A DNA stretch of 64,000 bases, taken from contig JAKNDB010000107.1 in NCBI GenBank assembly GCA_024305405.1, positions 2,852,001 to 2,916,000 on the forward strand, read 5' to 3'. This DNA comes from Dirofilaria immitis. Lineage: Eukaryota > Nematoda > Chromadorea > Rhabditida > Onchocercidae. The stretch's first letter is position 1, and each line of letters starts with the position of its first letter. This document shows positions 25,401 through 38,400 of this stretch, piece after piece. The translations under genes were made by a program, and so were the position numbers. The notes beneath the pieces were generated by a model that had not been told where the DNA came from, did no database searches, and saw only the letters and a list, made by a program, of their open reading frames with translations.

Positions 25401-26483
25401 TCTTTAAAGATGAAAAATTTGAATATTCTTTTTATTCTGATATTTTTTATCTTTCATAGCTAATTAAATCAAATTTATCATATGTAAAAACAATACTGCA
25501 TTGATTTAAAATTAAATGTAATTTAATTGAACGAAATTAAATTTAATCAATTTGATCATTATGCTAATTGCTTCTTTCGATACGCTTATCATTCATTCTA
25601 AAAACACTGATAATAAAATTGATAATTTAAACATGCATGCGATATCAAATTAAATAATCGTTTTTTTTCTTTTTTTTTTAGCACAAAATATCAATGTTGT
25701 ATAGTTGGAAAATATTGTTGAAAATTTTAATTAAACCATTTTAAAAATATTTACTTGAAAGGAAGACATTAAAACGAAAACTTAGAGCAATTAAAGTACA
25801 TCTATCCAATTCTCTCTTTTTTTTCTTTCCTTTTTTTTCAATACTTTTTTTTCCAAAATATCACAACAAATTTATTTGTTGAAATAAGAATTTAAAAGAC
25901 AAAAGTATTTGTCTTTTAAATTGATAATATAGTAGCAATACATAGAATATGTATAAAGTTTTATGTTATTTAATTTCAGTAGAAGTGTTAATAAACCGGT
26001 GTCGCTTTTTAAATAGAAATAAATTCATGTTTTAGCACTCTTCCAATGTATTTTTGCTGCTCAACAATATTTCAGGAAACCATTTCGTTAATTAAATAAG
26101 ATTGGGAGGGAGAGGGGAGAAAGGGGAGGGGAGGAAAAAAACAGGGTGTATGATAAGGGGTGAAAGTAATGATTTGTTATCAGGAACAAGAAAATATCAT
26201 GCATGAACTAAAAATATATATTAAAAGAGAGAAAGAGAAAGAAATGTAATAATTGTCATTCCATTATACTGTATGTGATTGGTAAAATTTTGAAATAAAA
26301 ATTGTAGCAAAGAGTTTAGTTGAAGAGTTTCAAAATTTTGTTCATTTCATTCTCATTTCCTTTTCAATTATTTTTACATTTAGAAAAGTTTAACGTATGC
26401 TTAAACTAAGATAATTGTTATCAGAAAAAGAGTAAATCAGTTATCATCATATTCATCATTTTCAGAAATCACTGATTAAACAG
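22446..26483. other. 4-kb AT-rich region without recognisable genes
   Basis: Very A+T-rich with scattered short TA runs (for example near 23940 and 24118) and homopolymers. I find no exon with coherent coding on either strand. The right end holds the G-rich tract described separately. Confidence 0.6.
26104..26134 (+). promoter_or_regulatory. Homopurine G-quadruplex-type tract upstream of the first Cys-rich gene
   Basis: Five G runs of three or four bases are separated by A, AGA, AGAAA and A (GGGAGGGAGAGGGG, then GAAAGGGGAGGGG), in a region otherwise nearly free of G runs. It lies about 350 bases before the ATG at 26484. It fits the canonical G4 pattern; a regulatory role is inferred. Confidence 0.6.
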
Positions 26484-27295
26484 ATGTTATTGCTACGTAG
26501 CTGCAATTATCAGCAGCTTGGTCTCGTATTTCTTCTTGTACTAGCAATCTGCTATGCCATTCCGTTAAGTAAATACGATCCATTTTTGATGAATAATGAT
26601 GATATCTATCCAAAAGCAGAATTCAGTCTATCTCTTACCAATGATATTGGTATTTCCAACATTACCGCTTTAGCTCGTTCCAAACGTAGTTGTTGCGGTT
26701 GTTGTTGTTGCTGCTGTTGCTGGCATGTTTCATATTTGTTTATCATTAAATTATGTAATCGAAACTTTGCAATCGATCTAATGATAATACATATATACAT
26801 ACATACATATATGTTATATCATAAATTATACTAATCTTTCAAACTTAATGAAGGAATAGTCAAAATTCAATCTAAATATAAATAATAAACTATTATCATT
26901 CTTATATATTCTAATCTTAAGCATAATACTTAGTTGAAAAAAAAAAAAAAACCAAACTAATGACTTATTGCAAATATGAGAATCTGAATTATGGATATTT
27001 AGAAAATTAAAATTTCAGCTTTCAACAATTCAATTACAAGTTTTAAATATCGTAATAAATAAACAGCAATAGTAAGATATGTTTAGTAAAAATATCTACG
27101 GATCAATTCAGTTAATACAAATATTTTAAGCTGTTGCTGTTGTGGAAAAAGAGAAAGCGATCAATTATTGATGGAAAAGAAATAGGACAAGGATCATTGT
27201 CAAGACGTCGTCGAGCACTTCACGATCTCGAAAGATGGAATTATATGCAAAATACGAAAAGAAATATTCGTAGCGCTCTTTTGGAATTGATTTAA
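26484..27295 (+). CDS. Secreted Cys-rich protein with basic processing sites (member 1)
   Basis: Two exons, 26484-26726 and 27131-27295, join in phase 0 to 135 residues. The N-terminus is a signal peptide (LGLVFLLVLAICYAIP). An acidic propeptide-like stretch ends at the dibasic ARSKR, followed at once by SCCGCCCCCCCW. Exon 2 is strongly basic (KKRKRSIIDG, SRRRRALHD, NTKRNIRSALLELI). As spliced, exon 2 opens with LLLLW. The same bases read CCCCG one frame over, and one missing A in the following A5 run would give CCCC-G-KKRKR, closer to member 2. The layout (signal peptide, propeptide, KR, Cys block, basic tail) is shared with the gene at 29482. The family is not recognised. Extracellular or cuticle-associated function is inferred only from the signal peptide and Cys content. 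Confidence 0.6.
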
Positions 27296-27443
27296 ATTTA
27301 TTGAAACTAATTTTTCTAAAACTGCCAGTAAAATTTTGTTTTTAATAAAAACAAGCGAAACAAATGGAAGTAATTTTGCTATAATTTGGAATAAAATTGA
27401 TTTCACAAAAATTGAAAAATGAATTTTTATTTCTGCGATTGGA

Positions 27444-27603
27444 ATGATAATGATTCCGTTACTGAAATGATCCGTTACTGAAATGATCCCGTTACTGAAA
27501 TGATTTCGTAATTGAAATGATTCCGTTATTGAAATGATTTCGTTATTGAAATGATTCCGTTACTGAAATGACTTCGTTATTGAAATGATTCTATTATTGA
27601 AGC
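27444..27603. repeat. 17-bp imperfect minisatellite
   Basis: About nine degenerate copies of a unit like ATGATTCCGTTACTGAA, varying at two or three positions (CC/TC, ACT/ATT), just downstream of the first Cys-rich gene. Confidence 0.9.
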
Positions 27604-29481
27604 ACAAAAAGAAATTTCATCCTTATATTCATTCCATTTGCATTTCTTAGATTCCTTTAGTAATAATTATGTTTATCTGATAATGAAAATGAAGGTAATG
27701 TATCCAATACTTCTATAATGACACACCAAAATTCATAGTATGCTACCTTTATAATACTTGCCTTTCAATGTTTTTTCTTTTTTTTTTTTTTTAGATATGT
27801 ATCTTGCATTTCGGTATTTCCCACAACTGGACAATATTCTTTAATTTTCTCGAGAATAAAATGTCCTGTGAAGATTAACAGATTATTTCAGTGAAGATCA
27901 AGAAAGACTTACAAGAACGACTTACATAATCAACACGCCCTATATAATAATAACTTTGTTAAAAAAATTCCAAAACAATATTATCAGCTAAATGATAACC
28001 TCTATCATACTATATTACATGATTTTTGAGCATTTTAAGTTGAAATAAATAAATGGCTGATCTCTGAAGCAATTTATTAAATAAATAAGTCTTAAAGTTT
28101 CTGTAAAAAAAAAATAAGTTCAATATTTTAGGAATATGACATGGAATAGAATAAAATTTATTAATTAAAATAATTCCTTCAAAAAAAGTATTTTAAAATG
28201 AAATTTATATATTAAATTTTTACTTATCGTATACAATATTTTTGAAAATAAAAAAAAATAATTGTTACACAATAGTTTTTTTTAAATGAAATTCATAGAA
28301 ATTTTTACTTTTTGATTCGTAAATTTCCGCCGAAAAAAATTTTACAATTATAATTACAATTATTTTAACTAAGAAATGAGAAAACAAATTTACTTATTTT
28401 CAAATTATTGATTGAAATTTAAATCATGATATAATTCTATGCTATAAACAATCCATGCATATGATTATGATACTAATTTAAGTTTCAAGTTTTAAGATTA
28501 GAATTAAATGCAACGCATACTTGCTTATAAAATTAATAAATCAAAATATAAGAGTGAAATATTTGAAGAAATTTAGAATTGATTCTTCTCTCTTTTCTAT
28601 CAAAAAAGATTTGAAATTATCATAAACTATAATTCCTTATCAAAAAACTATCTGATATATATATATATATATATAAGCACTTAATTGAGATTCCAATTTA
28701 ATTTAAAATAATTAATCTTGAATCTGCTAAAGATGAAATTAAGTAATCAGTATGATAATAATATTTGAAAGAGATGAACCCTTATAATAATTAAATAAGA
28801 TTAGCTTAATTTTCTAATTTATAAAATTTTATCTTATTTTTATGTTAAAACTTTTAACTGAAAAGAAACAGGATATTTAAATTAGTATTTATTATCACTT
28901 ATCATTTATGTCCATTACATATTCAAAATATAGAAATAAATGATGGAATTGAAAAGAGATGAAAGAGAGAAATACGCTTAGTTAATGGATTTTTATGAAC
29001 TTGTTCCTTTTAACAATTCAACATTTTCTTCATTGTTTGTTTATCTCAGTGAAAATAAATCATAATAATTGCAATAGCAATAATAATAATAATAATAACA
29101 TAAATAATAAATGCCAAAATCAAGATTTCAATATTTAATAGAATAAATGCGTAAATAATTAAAAAGTAAATATAAAACTTCAGACAGACTTAGTAGTTAG
29201 TAGTCTTTTAAGAGATACATTAAAATGTTAGCGATAAGGAATAAAAGGATAATAATGAATGAATCTTTCTTATAATTAAAATCATCATATAAAGGGAATC
29301 ACAAAAATAATTGAAGTCATTCAAACTTATTGCAACTTTTATTAACTCTCGAATCTCCAAATTTATTTCTTATTTCCTGTCCAGCTCCGTCAATGATTTC
29401 TTTAATAACTTATTTCTAAATTCACTATTTGTTGATTTTCAGAACAGATAATCGATAACAGATAACATAGTTCAATCCAGA
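27604..29481. other. Spacer between the two Cys-rich genes
   Basis: AT-rich, with a TA run near 28657-28675 and A/T homopolymers. I see no exon. It probably contains the promoter of the gene at 29482. Confidence 0.6.
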
Positions 29482-30941
29482 ATGCGACGGTATCGGATTA
29501 TAATTCTCCTATTCTTAAGTATTCTCATCAACATGATTCCAATAAAAGTTAGAGCAAAATCTGGGTTCAGATTCAAAAATGATCCAATAGCTGCTGGAAA
29601 TACAGAAATTGATAGCGAAATTGCCACCAATATAGAAGATGGTACCAGATTAGCGAATATGGAACGTTATGAACTTCAACATGATTCTTTGATTTCAAAT
29701 TCTGATTCGAAATTAAACCATGTACTGATGCAGAGTGCAGATATAGTTGGACGAACGAAACGGAATTGTGGAGCATGTTGTGGTGGTTGCGGATGCGGAG
29801 GAGGATGTGGTGGTGGTTGCGGAGGAGGTGGATGCGGTGGTGGTTGCGGATGCGGATGTTGTTGTTGCCAGAAATCATGCTGTTGCACTACTCATAGTTG
29901 TACAACTACAACGTTTGTTTCTTTTTTTTCTTATTTTTCTCGGGATTATTAATGAATATCTCTTTAACTATTAAATGTACGTTATCAGTAGGATTATTTC
30001 ATGATTCTTGGAAATTAGCCATTTTGCTAATTCGAAGTAGTAAAATCAAGATTCTATGACCGTTGTAGAATGATCATACAGGTATACGCAAGTATATAAT
30101 AGTAAATCTTTTCGGTCTCTTTAAAATGTTTGCGACAAATTGTCTTCTAATGTATTTTTTTTTGTTGAAATGTCTCAGTAAGTTCTTTTAAAACTTTTTT
30201 AATCTTTTGAAACTGTAAAAGAAAAGAAAAAAAAAAGGATATAAGAGAACAGATATTAAAAATTCAGGAGAAATATAGTCTGAAAGAAGCTCATTTTCAG
30301 ATGTAAATCATGCTGCGAATGTAGTAATAATGGTGGAGGAGGTTGCGGTGGTGGAGGATGTGGTGGTCACAGGCGTAAAAAGCGAGAAATTACGAGACTT
30401 TTAGAAGGACGTTTGCTACGTGAAGAACGTTCACTGGTAACAATTAGTAGTGCTTACAAGATTATCTGTATATCGAATTTCGTATTAAACAACTTCTAAC
30501 TCGAACTTTGATTATAAATATCCCAATCTCAAAAGTTTTCTTTTTCAAAATATCAGTTGATTAATGATTTCAGAGGAGCAGCCGCAGGCGTATTAACGAC
30601 GGCGTACCATCCAGGAAAATAACTAAGGTAACAATTGATATGGTTAACCTTTTGCAGTCCTAAAATTTATTTTCACTATTTCCCGTAAACACCCGTACCA
30701 TTCAATATGCCTGAACATCAATGGTTCATTTAAATTAATCAAATTCATCACTTCATCACTTATGCTGCATTCAACTAGATAACAATACCTGAATTATGGA
30801 ATGCACTTTAAAGTTTGCCAATTATTTTGAAGACCGAAATGCAATGACAAAGGCTAAATTCTTTTGAGATTCGTCTTTGATAATTAGATCATAGGATTTA
30901 CAACTCATATTAATACTGCATTTCAGGGTTGCTGCTGCTAA
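29482..30941 (+). CDS. Secreted Gly/Cys-rich protein with basic processing sites (member 2)
   Basis: Four exons, 29482-29912, 30301-30436, 30574-30627 and 30927-30941, join in phase to 211 residues. A signal peptide (IIILLFLSILINMIPI) leads to a polar propeptide-like region ending in GRTKR. There follows a block of GGCGCGGGCGGG-type repeats running into CCCCQKSCCC (about residues 93-136). Exon 2 continues with CKSCCECSNNGGGGC and turns basic at HRRKKREITRLLEGRLL. The tiny last exon adds only GCCC before the stop. The Gly/Cys block resembles keratin-associated or eggshell-type low-complexity proteins, but no family is recognised. Layout and intron position parallel the gene at 26484, suggesting an old tandem duplication. 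Disulfide cross-linking outside the cell is a reasonable inference. Confidence 0.72.
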
Positions 30942-32436
30942 AAATGGTATGATAACTAATCGTAACTCGTAGCGAAAGTGATAAATGAAACAAACTCAGG
31001 AAATTTTTGTCCCCATATAAAGAACCTTTGGGTTGAGCTTTCAAATTCTCAACTTAAATAAAATAAAAATACTTTGTTAAAAAATTCAGCAGGTTTTGTA
31101 TTTCGATCATATAGAATATTGTGTATCACAAATGTATACAAATTAACGTTTTGGTATCTAACAACAAACTTCGCCATAAATTTATAACTTTTCAATGACT
31201 TTAAAACCAAATACAGAACAAACTGATTTTAATGAAACCCAATATATATTGTCGGACACTTACTGAAGAATGATAAATCAAAATTTGTAAGAGACAGTTA
31301 ATCAATTTCACAGTACAAATGGACAGACACGTCAAAAAAATGATATTGTTTAATGACTTCAGTTCATTTTTGCTTAAAAACCACTTCGATCTTTTCTACG
31401 AAGAAATAGTTTTTTTGAGGAAAATAGTTACAAGAAATGCCCATAGAATATAATGAGTTCAAGATGGAAGTAAAGAAAGGAACACTTTACCCCTCTGTCT
31501 ATCGATTTCATATTTTTTCATCAGCTTAACAGCAAACAGCAACATATCACCAATATTTAGAAAATGGGCTAATCTAAAAATTATGACTTATTGTCTTTCA
31601 ACTGATTTAAACTACTTAACTCTCAAATTTAAGTAGGCTACATCCGATTTCCAAGTGTTAAATTTATTCTGAGGCGTTCTGTGATAAGAAATGTTTTTTA
31701 TTAATAAGAGTTCAACTACAGTGCTGATATATATAATCCTCATTTAAAAATTGAGAAATAAAGTTCAATAACTAATAAATTCGGCAGTAATGGACATCCA
31801 AGGAAAAAGTGCAATAACAGCGTGAAAGCCTATACATCCAGAATCAAGTACAAATATAATTTCCGTGCAGTCTTATTAAGGAGTTAATAAGAAAGTATTA
31901 TTAACAAATACCGAAAGAATAGAATAAAGAAACTACGTTTTAACAATTAAAAAAATTGTAACATATTTTTGCATAAAACCGCACAGCGTAACAGGCGAAA
32001 GAACAGATAAAAGTATAAAACCTGTACAACCATCAATAAAAATAAAGTAGTAAATCAAAAAGGAAATCGGAATATTCCCACTTTGCTCCGATCGTTCAGA
32101 ATTTCTGCTCTTTGATTTCAAAATATTTAATCGAAATTACAAAAAATGGATTTTAATGGATATCAGAATTAAGGCTTAACTGATATTTGTTTAGATTTGA
32201 AACAATAGATCACCCAACAGAGCAAATATGAAAAAAAAGTTGAAATTATTGATGAAGTATAATTTGAATTTAACTGAAAAAGATATTTGCCAAATAATTA
32301 ATTAATATTTATCGAAAAAATTTCTAATGTGCATACAATGTAAGCATATGAAAATTCATACTTTTGATGCAAATTTTAAAAATGTAACACAGTTATCGAA
32401 TGCATCACCACTTTCACGAGAAATTTTACCCTAATA
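30942..32436. other. Convergent intergenic region
   Basis: It lies between the second Cys-rich gene (+) and the end of PNUTS (-). A 62-codon minus-strand open frame at 31933-32121 lacks splice support or similarity. Nothing else was recognised. Confidence 0.55.
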
Positions 32437-35400
32437 CTAGACTGGACTAGCAGGAGAATCAGTAGCGGTTGCTCGAACGCTCTCAGTTGATTTCGTTGAT
32501 GGTATCGGATCTTCAGGTGGTGATTTCCGCTGATCGGAATTTACCACTGATTCCATGCTCTTACAATCATTTTCCTCCGTACCACGATGTTCTTGAAGCA
32601 GTGGTTTGGCATCGCTCAGCCGATTTTCGACATCGACAGCATGTTGGTCATTCCGCTCTCGATCATCGCTTCTCGATCGTTTTTCGAAGTGATCCTCTTC
32701 ATCGCATTCATGAGTAATACGTGGACTACCTCGCCTACGACGATCAGGTGAATATGCTCGTCTTTCGAACGGACTTACCGATTTTGACCTGAAGAACAAT
32801 CCTTATTCCATAAGGAAGAATTTACGGAAGTCCCTTTTACAAATAAATATTACTTCCTATCATAATTCAATTCTTTTTATAAATTCTAGGAAAGTATAAT
32901 AATTAGGACAAGAATTTGAAGATATTGACCTTGATCGGCTCCTGCTTCTTGATCTCGATGAACTTCTTTGCGTCGTCTTCCATAACGATCATATATACGA
33001 CGTTCGTAATCATACTCCCGTTCTCTATCACGATCTCTTTCGCGATCATAAAATCCTCTACGACTAAATGAAAGACCACCACGGCCACGTCTGAAATCGA
33101 GACATATTAGCTGAATTCCTTACCTGATCACAGCTTGAATCTTATATGAAATTAGATATACAACTTGTCCAAAAGTTAAATATTTTCGGTCGAATTTCAT
33201 TCACTATCCTCATATTCTGAAATCTATTTCCAGTTTCATATATCTTAACGAATTGCTATCATTATTTTTATACCACAGCAACATACATTATCCTTCTTAC
33301 CTGTAACCACCATCTGCTCCACCACGGCGTGGACCACCCCTAAGAGACTGGCCACCGCGTCTAAAGCTTCGTCCTCGTTCATCGCTGTAACCATAACCTT
33401 GGGCACCCACAGTTGGTTCATCACCATGCGCAAATCTACATCTTGCACCGTAACTGCATGTACCGGATTGATAAAATGTACATTGTTTGACTGCTGTAAA
33501 AATAGAAAAAGAAATTTATAAAAACAAGAAAAATGTTTACTGATAAAATCTTCTTTTCATTCAGTACATTGTACAATGGTTATCGATAATTGAAAAAATT
33601 CGGAAATTTCAAGATTTAATAAGAATAGGAAGCTTACCGGGACGGCCATAAGTATTATAAGATAGTGCTTCAGATGTAGATGGACCACTCTGAGTGGTCA
33701 AATCTACGCCTACCGTTGGCGTTACCCCGGCCGGAACTGGACCATTTAAAAGAGGTTGCTGTTGTTGAATCGGAAGTATATATTGACCAGCTGATAATAC
33801 AGATGGCATTGGAAGCCTAAAACAAAACCTAAGATGTTAAACCATCAAGAATTTTTTGATAAGTGATTTAAGAAAAATCTTTTTAGAATGCAATTAATCA
33901 AATGGAAAAGTAAGAAAAAAAAAGGATGTAATACCCATGAGCAAAACGGGGTGGCGGTAAGGACATATTCGGAATATTTGGAATACCAGAATGTGCTGTT
34001 AACTGAGCATATGTTGGAGTTGCGGCTACAGTGATTTGAGGAGCGGAAGGAGTTGATACTGTTGTTGTACCAGCAATAGTGGCAGTTGAAGATACTTTAT
34101 TGAGTATGCTTGCTAAATCGGAGCTTGAACCAACAAGGCCCTTCTTTTTCAGTTCAGTCATTAATTTCTGCAAAAATTTCACTAGCTCGATTCAAATATG
34201 CTTTTAAATAATAAAGTAATACTATCATAAACATCGCGGAAAACAAAATACATGGATGAAATGAGCCATAATTCAATATTGAAAAACAGGTATTCTAAAA
34301 TTCGTAAAATTCAAACATACAAATCATAAATTAAATAGAAATAACCACATACTTGAACATCTATTTCTTTCCCTTCACTTTGATTTTGTCCTGCTAAATT
34401 CCCAGTAGCAGTGGTGGCACTCGCGAAAGTTTGTGAAACATCCTAAAAAGATTAAACTCAAAACAAGATAATGTTGTCAAACAGGTAAATTTCCGTGATC
34501 TTGAAGTTAAATTCCGCCAAAATAAATTCAGAAAACTACCTGATTATGATCTTCATCATCAGCTTCAGATTCTAACGGTATTTCCGTTGGTGGTAATATA
34601 GCACTAGCTAGTAATTCTGGTTCAGCATCTGCCAATTCTGCTGGTCTGAAAAATTTCATCTGAAACATTCAAAAGGAATTCTGAAAAATCAGAACTATTT
34701 CATACTTTCAATTCTTCCTATGTTTCACACAGTAAAACAATAAAACTTACAATGAAGGATCATAAAACGGCATCATAATAGTTTTCTGCCGTTCTTCTTC
34801 GATTTTTTCGCTTCACTCTGCGAACCTCGACGTTCAAAAAATATAGCATCTGTCAGCGGTATCAGTTTCCACTAAAAATTTCTATCATATAGCTTACACT
34901 AACAAAAAATTGATCTTTATTCATACACAACGGCTATTTTTCAGAACATTTAAAATTCTATAAAAATGAACATGTATTTGTTAGAGATTTTGAATTTTAC
35001 GGTGATCAGCCGGAACTTCCGCTATTTCCATTGAAATAGTCTCCTGATATGAAAAGATTAATTTTCTATATTCACTGATGTAATTACAGCTATATAAATC
35101 TAATCCCATCCGTATAAATAATGCGAGAGCTCTATATTCAACCAATTTTGAAAATGCAGTGATTATAAGATATAAGATATGAAAACACTGAAGATATCGA
35201 CAATCTTTAAACATCCTAAAACTTTAAACCATGATTGAAACTTAAGGAAACATCAAAAACTGATTATACTGGAATATGAGTGATTCCTTCCGAACGGCCA
35301 GAACTGAAGCCAAATTCAGTTATATGGAGATTGCGTTGTTCTTTCATGAATGTCCGTTCACGTTGCATTTCTAGATGTTTCATGTCTTCAGATGATAATT

Positions 35401-38400
35401 TGCTAACATTCACTAAAATCAAAACTTCAATTATTATTTAACCGTCAAATAGATTTAAAGCGACAGCACCAAGAACAAATATATCTAATCTGATGAAATG
35501 AAAATCATTATGAACCAAAATTATATTCTTGTACTAACGAATCAACCTATTGACCTTTTACCAATTAATTTGAGATTCTATTTTTCTGATATAATTGATT
35601 CTATTCCAGGCTTGAAAAGACAGTAACTACTGAAAAAAAACCGACGTCTTTCACCCTCTTCTATTTCAAAATAGCGAACTTCCACAAGTTCCTGCCCGTG
35701 TTCATCAGCAAAACGTATCTTTCGATTACCAATTGGTGTAATATCTGGTTCCTCTACCATCACTTCTTTTTTTCATCAGTTAATCCCTCATCCTGCTTTT
35801 CTTTATTAAGTGATCTTGAAGTATCACTATATAGTCCTTCCTAAAACGAATTGTTGAATGATTTTCCAAATTAAGAAAAGTTGTATAATAATCCAAAAAT
35901 CAAAGGATTTTAGATGTTTTCAAAACTGCAAAAGAATTTTGCAAAAAATCAAAAAAATCTTTGGAATTTTGCAAAATCAAAATTACCTTGAAAGTTGGGA
36001 ACGTATGAGAAAAGATATTCAACTTTTATGCTCTACCAACTTCTATACTTCTATGGATTTTACTGTAGTATCGAACACAGCTGTGTTCAACTTAATGTAA
36101 TCATAATTTAACACGATAATCATTCTCATCTTTATTACTATGCGAATCTATGACTTGAAACTTTTTCAAATATTTCATAATGAAAACCATTACGTAAATA
36201 TAACCAAATCTAAAATTCAAAAATTTTAAGTTATAGAAAACTATCCAACCATAACGCTTGGTATGACAGATGTCGATGGTTTCAAATTCGTTGATCGTTT
36301 TTCGTTTGCTTTATAGGCGCTTTCTTATGCACTGGATCCATCAGAGCATCCATAAACGTATTGCTCATCATGACTCCTGAAATCACTAATCTAGATTAAG
36401 TAAAAATTAAAACCATATATTAAATCTTTATAAAAACTTGCAACGTTAAAAACGACGTAAATGACAAACATTACTCATTCAACTGAAAACTAAAAACCAC
36501 AAATTTATTATTAAAGTAACGAATCAAGAATGAAATATTGAAATGTAAAGCTTACTTGCAGGAGTATTAGATGTAGGTTTTTTGTCAGAAAACGGTATGG
36601 ATGACAGAGGAGGTGAAGTATTAACAGGTAATACTTTTGGTACACTGGCTGGAACACCTGTAACAACGTCAAAAACTTCACAGCAAAAAAAAAAAAGATT
36701 AACTTGGGATTTGTCCTATTATAAATTGCATTCGACAGATTGTATACCATATGACTTAGAGATCACTTATTATATTAGAATAGTTTATTATATTGTAAAT
36801 ATGCCAATATATGAATACTCTAAATTATAATGGAAGATATACCAGTGCGTTTTTGGCATCCAATAACGCTTTGCTAGGCAAACTAGATTTCTTTTTGGAT
36901 GCCGCCACTGTGCTAGCGCCAACCTTGCCCATTGCAAGTTCATCGTCACCTTCTAATCCTAAAATGATCAGAAATAAATACGCACACTATTTATACGCTT
37001 ATAAATGTAAAATTGTCCGATGATTATACAAGCCTGATGCATCCCAAAACTGATGTTTCTAGACCAACGAACAGATAAATGTCACAACTGAATGTCCGAA
37101 GAACGAATAGCAGGATAATTTACAAAATTATGTAAAGAAACGTAAATATTCCTGTGCAATTAAACGAATCATATTTTCTACAGCAATTAGAGACGAGTTA
37201 TCAGGATCATCTGCTTATAACAACATAAGTTTTAACTGGTGGCATAAAGGCTTAACCATGAGAATAAAACCAATAATATCGTCAGAATCCACCAACATTA
37301 TCACGAGAAGTAAAGATATCTCCTCCGTCTTTGCTGTTCTTTATGGTTAATAATCGAGATTTGTTAATTTCATACTATTTAAATATTATACGAGCATTAT
37401 TACTTTTCTTTTTTTTTTTGTAGAGAAATTCTAATGCTGATTTCCTTCCGAATCTGAATGTTTTGAAAATTTTCAAGTCTTCATTTTTATTTAACTTCGT
37501 TTCCTGAAGCACTTTTTGGATTATTCGATTCAGCGCCAGTTCACTTGTCAGTATTTCTAATCATGTTGCTAGGAGAAAAACATAGTCTGTTTCATATATA
37601 ATGTATATATGATGTGAAAAGAAGCACTGTCTTCACGGATAAAACAAAATGGTTGTCCGAAATGCTTGAAAAAGAACAGTTTTATGGGAAAAAATACACA
37701 ACAACAGTTAGCAACAGCAGCAGCATGGCTTGTATAATCACCGAACACCTGTTGTATGGAATGATGAAGGATCCTGAAATTTACCACCATTAATATAGAA
37801 GCTATCACAGTTAGTATAAACCATAATTTCAAAATACCTGAATTTCAAATTAGACATATAAAGCATTAAAATGGCATGTTACACAAGAATTCGGCATAAT
37901 AAGCTTTTTAGTAATTACTCGCGAAAATCGCGAAATTAATAAGAACTCGCGATATTCTTTACATGATTTCTAAATGATGAATAAAATCGCATCTGCCTCA
38001 GAAAATTATTTTTCATCTCGAAAACACGAGAAAACATGAATAGCATAAAACATTATTACCGCAAAAGTGCTTCTGTATTTCCTTATTTCAAAATTTTTTA
38101 CATTTCTAGAAATACATTTCATTTAAAACAATATTCACTACCGTTAACATTAGATTTTGTAGGAGTGATTTATACACATTACATCCCTTTCCTTCAGATT
38201 TTCAAAATCAAAGCCAATTTCAAGTATCACTTGCTTTCTGACTATTTAAAACATTTTGAAAAACACTTCTTCTAGCATAAAATGATTATGCATACTGCAA
38301 TACTAACAATCATATACGGCTTTATATTCCAGCTACTAGAATTTCAAAAACATCTTACAGAATTCTACAACAGAAATTGAAATACAAAACGCGGTATATC

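Noticed and set aside
26606..26800. Minus-strand poly-Gln frame
   Set aside because: Reverse complement of the TGT/TGC Cys codons of the plus-strand gene.
29573..29888. Minus-strand open frames rich in His and Pro opposite the Gly/Cys gene
   Set aside because: They are shadows of the Gly/Cys repeats, with no splice sites or start context.
31933..32121. Small membrane protein gene on the minus strand
   Set aside because: Only an open frame in the 3' flank of PNUTS, with no acceptor before the start and no similarity.
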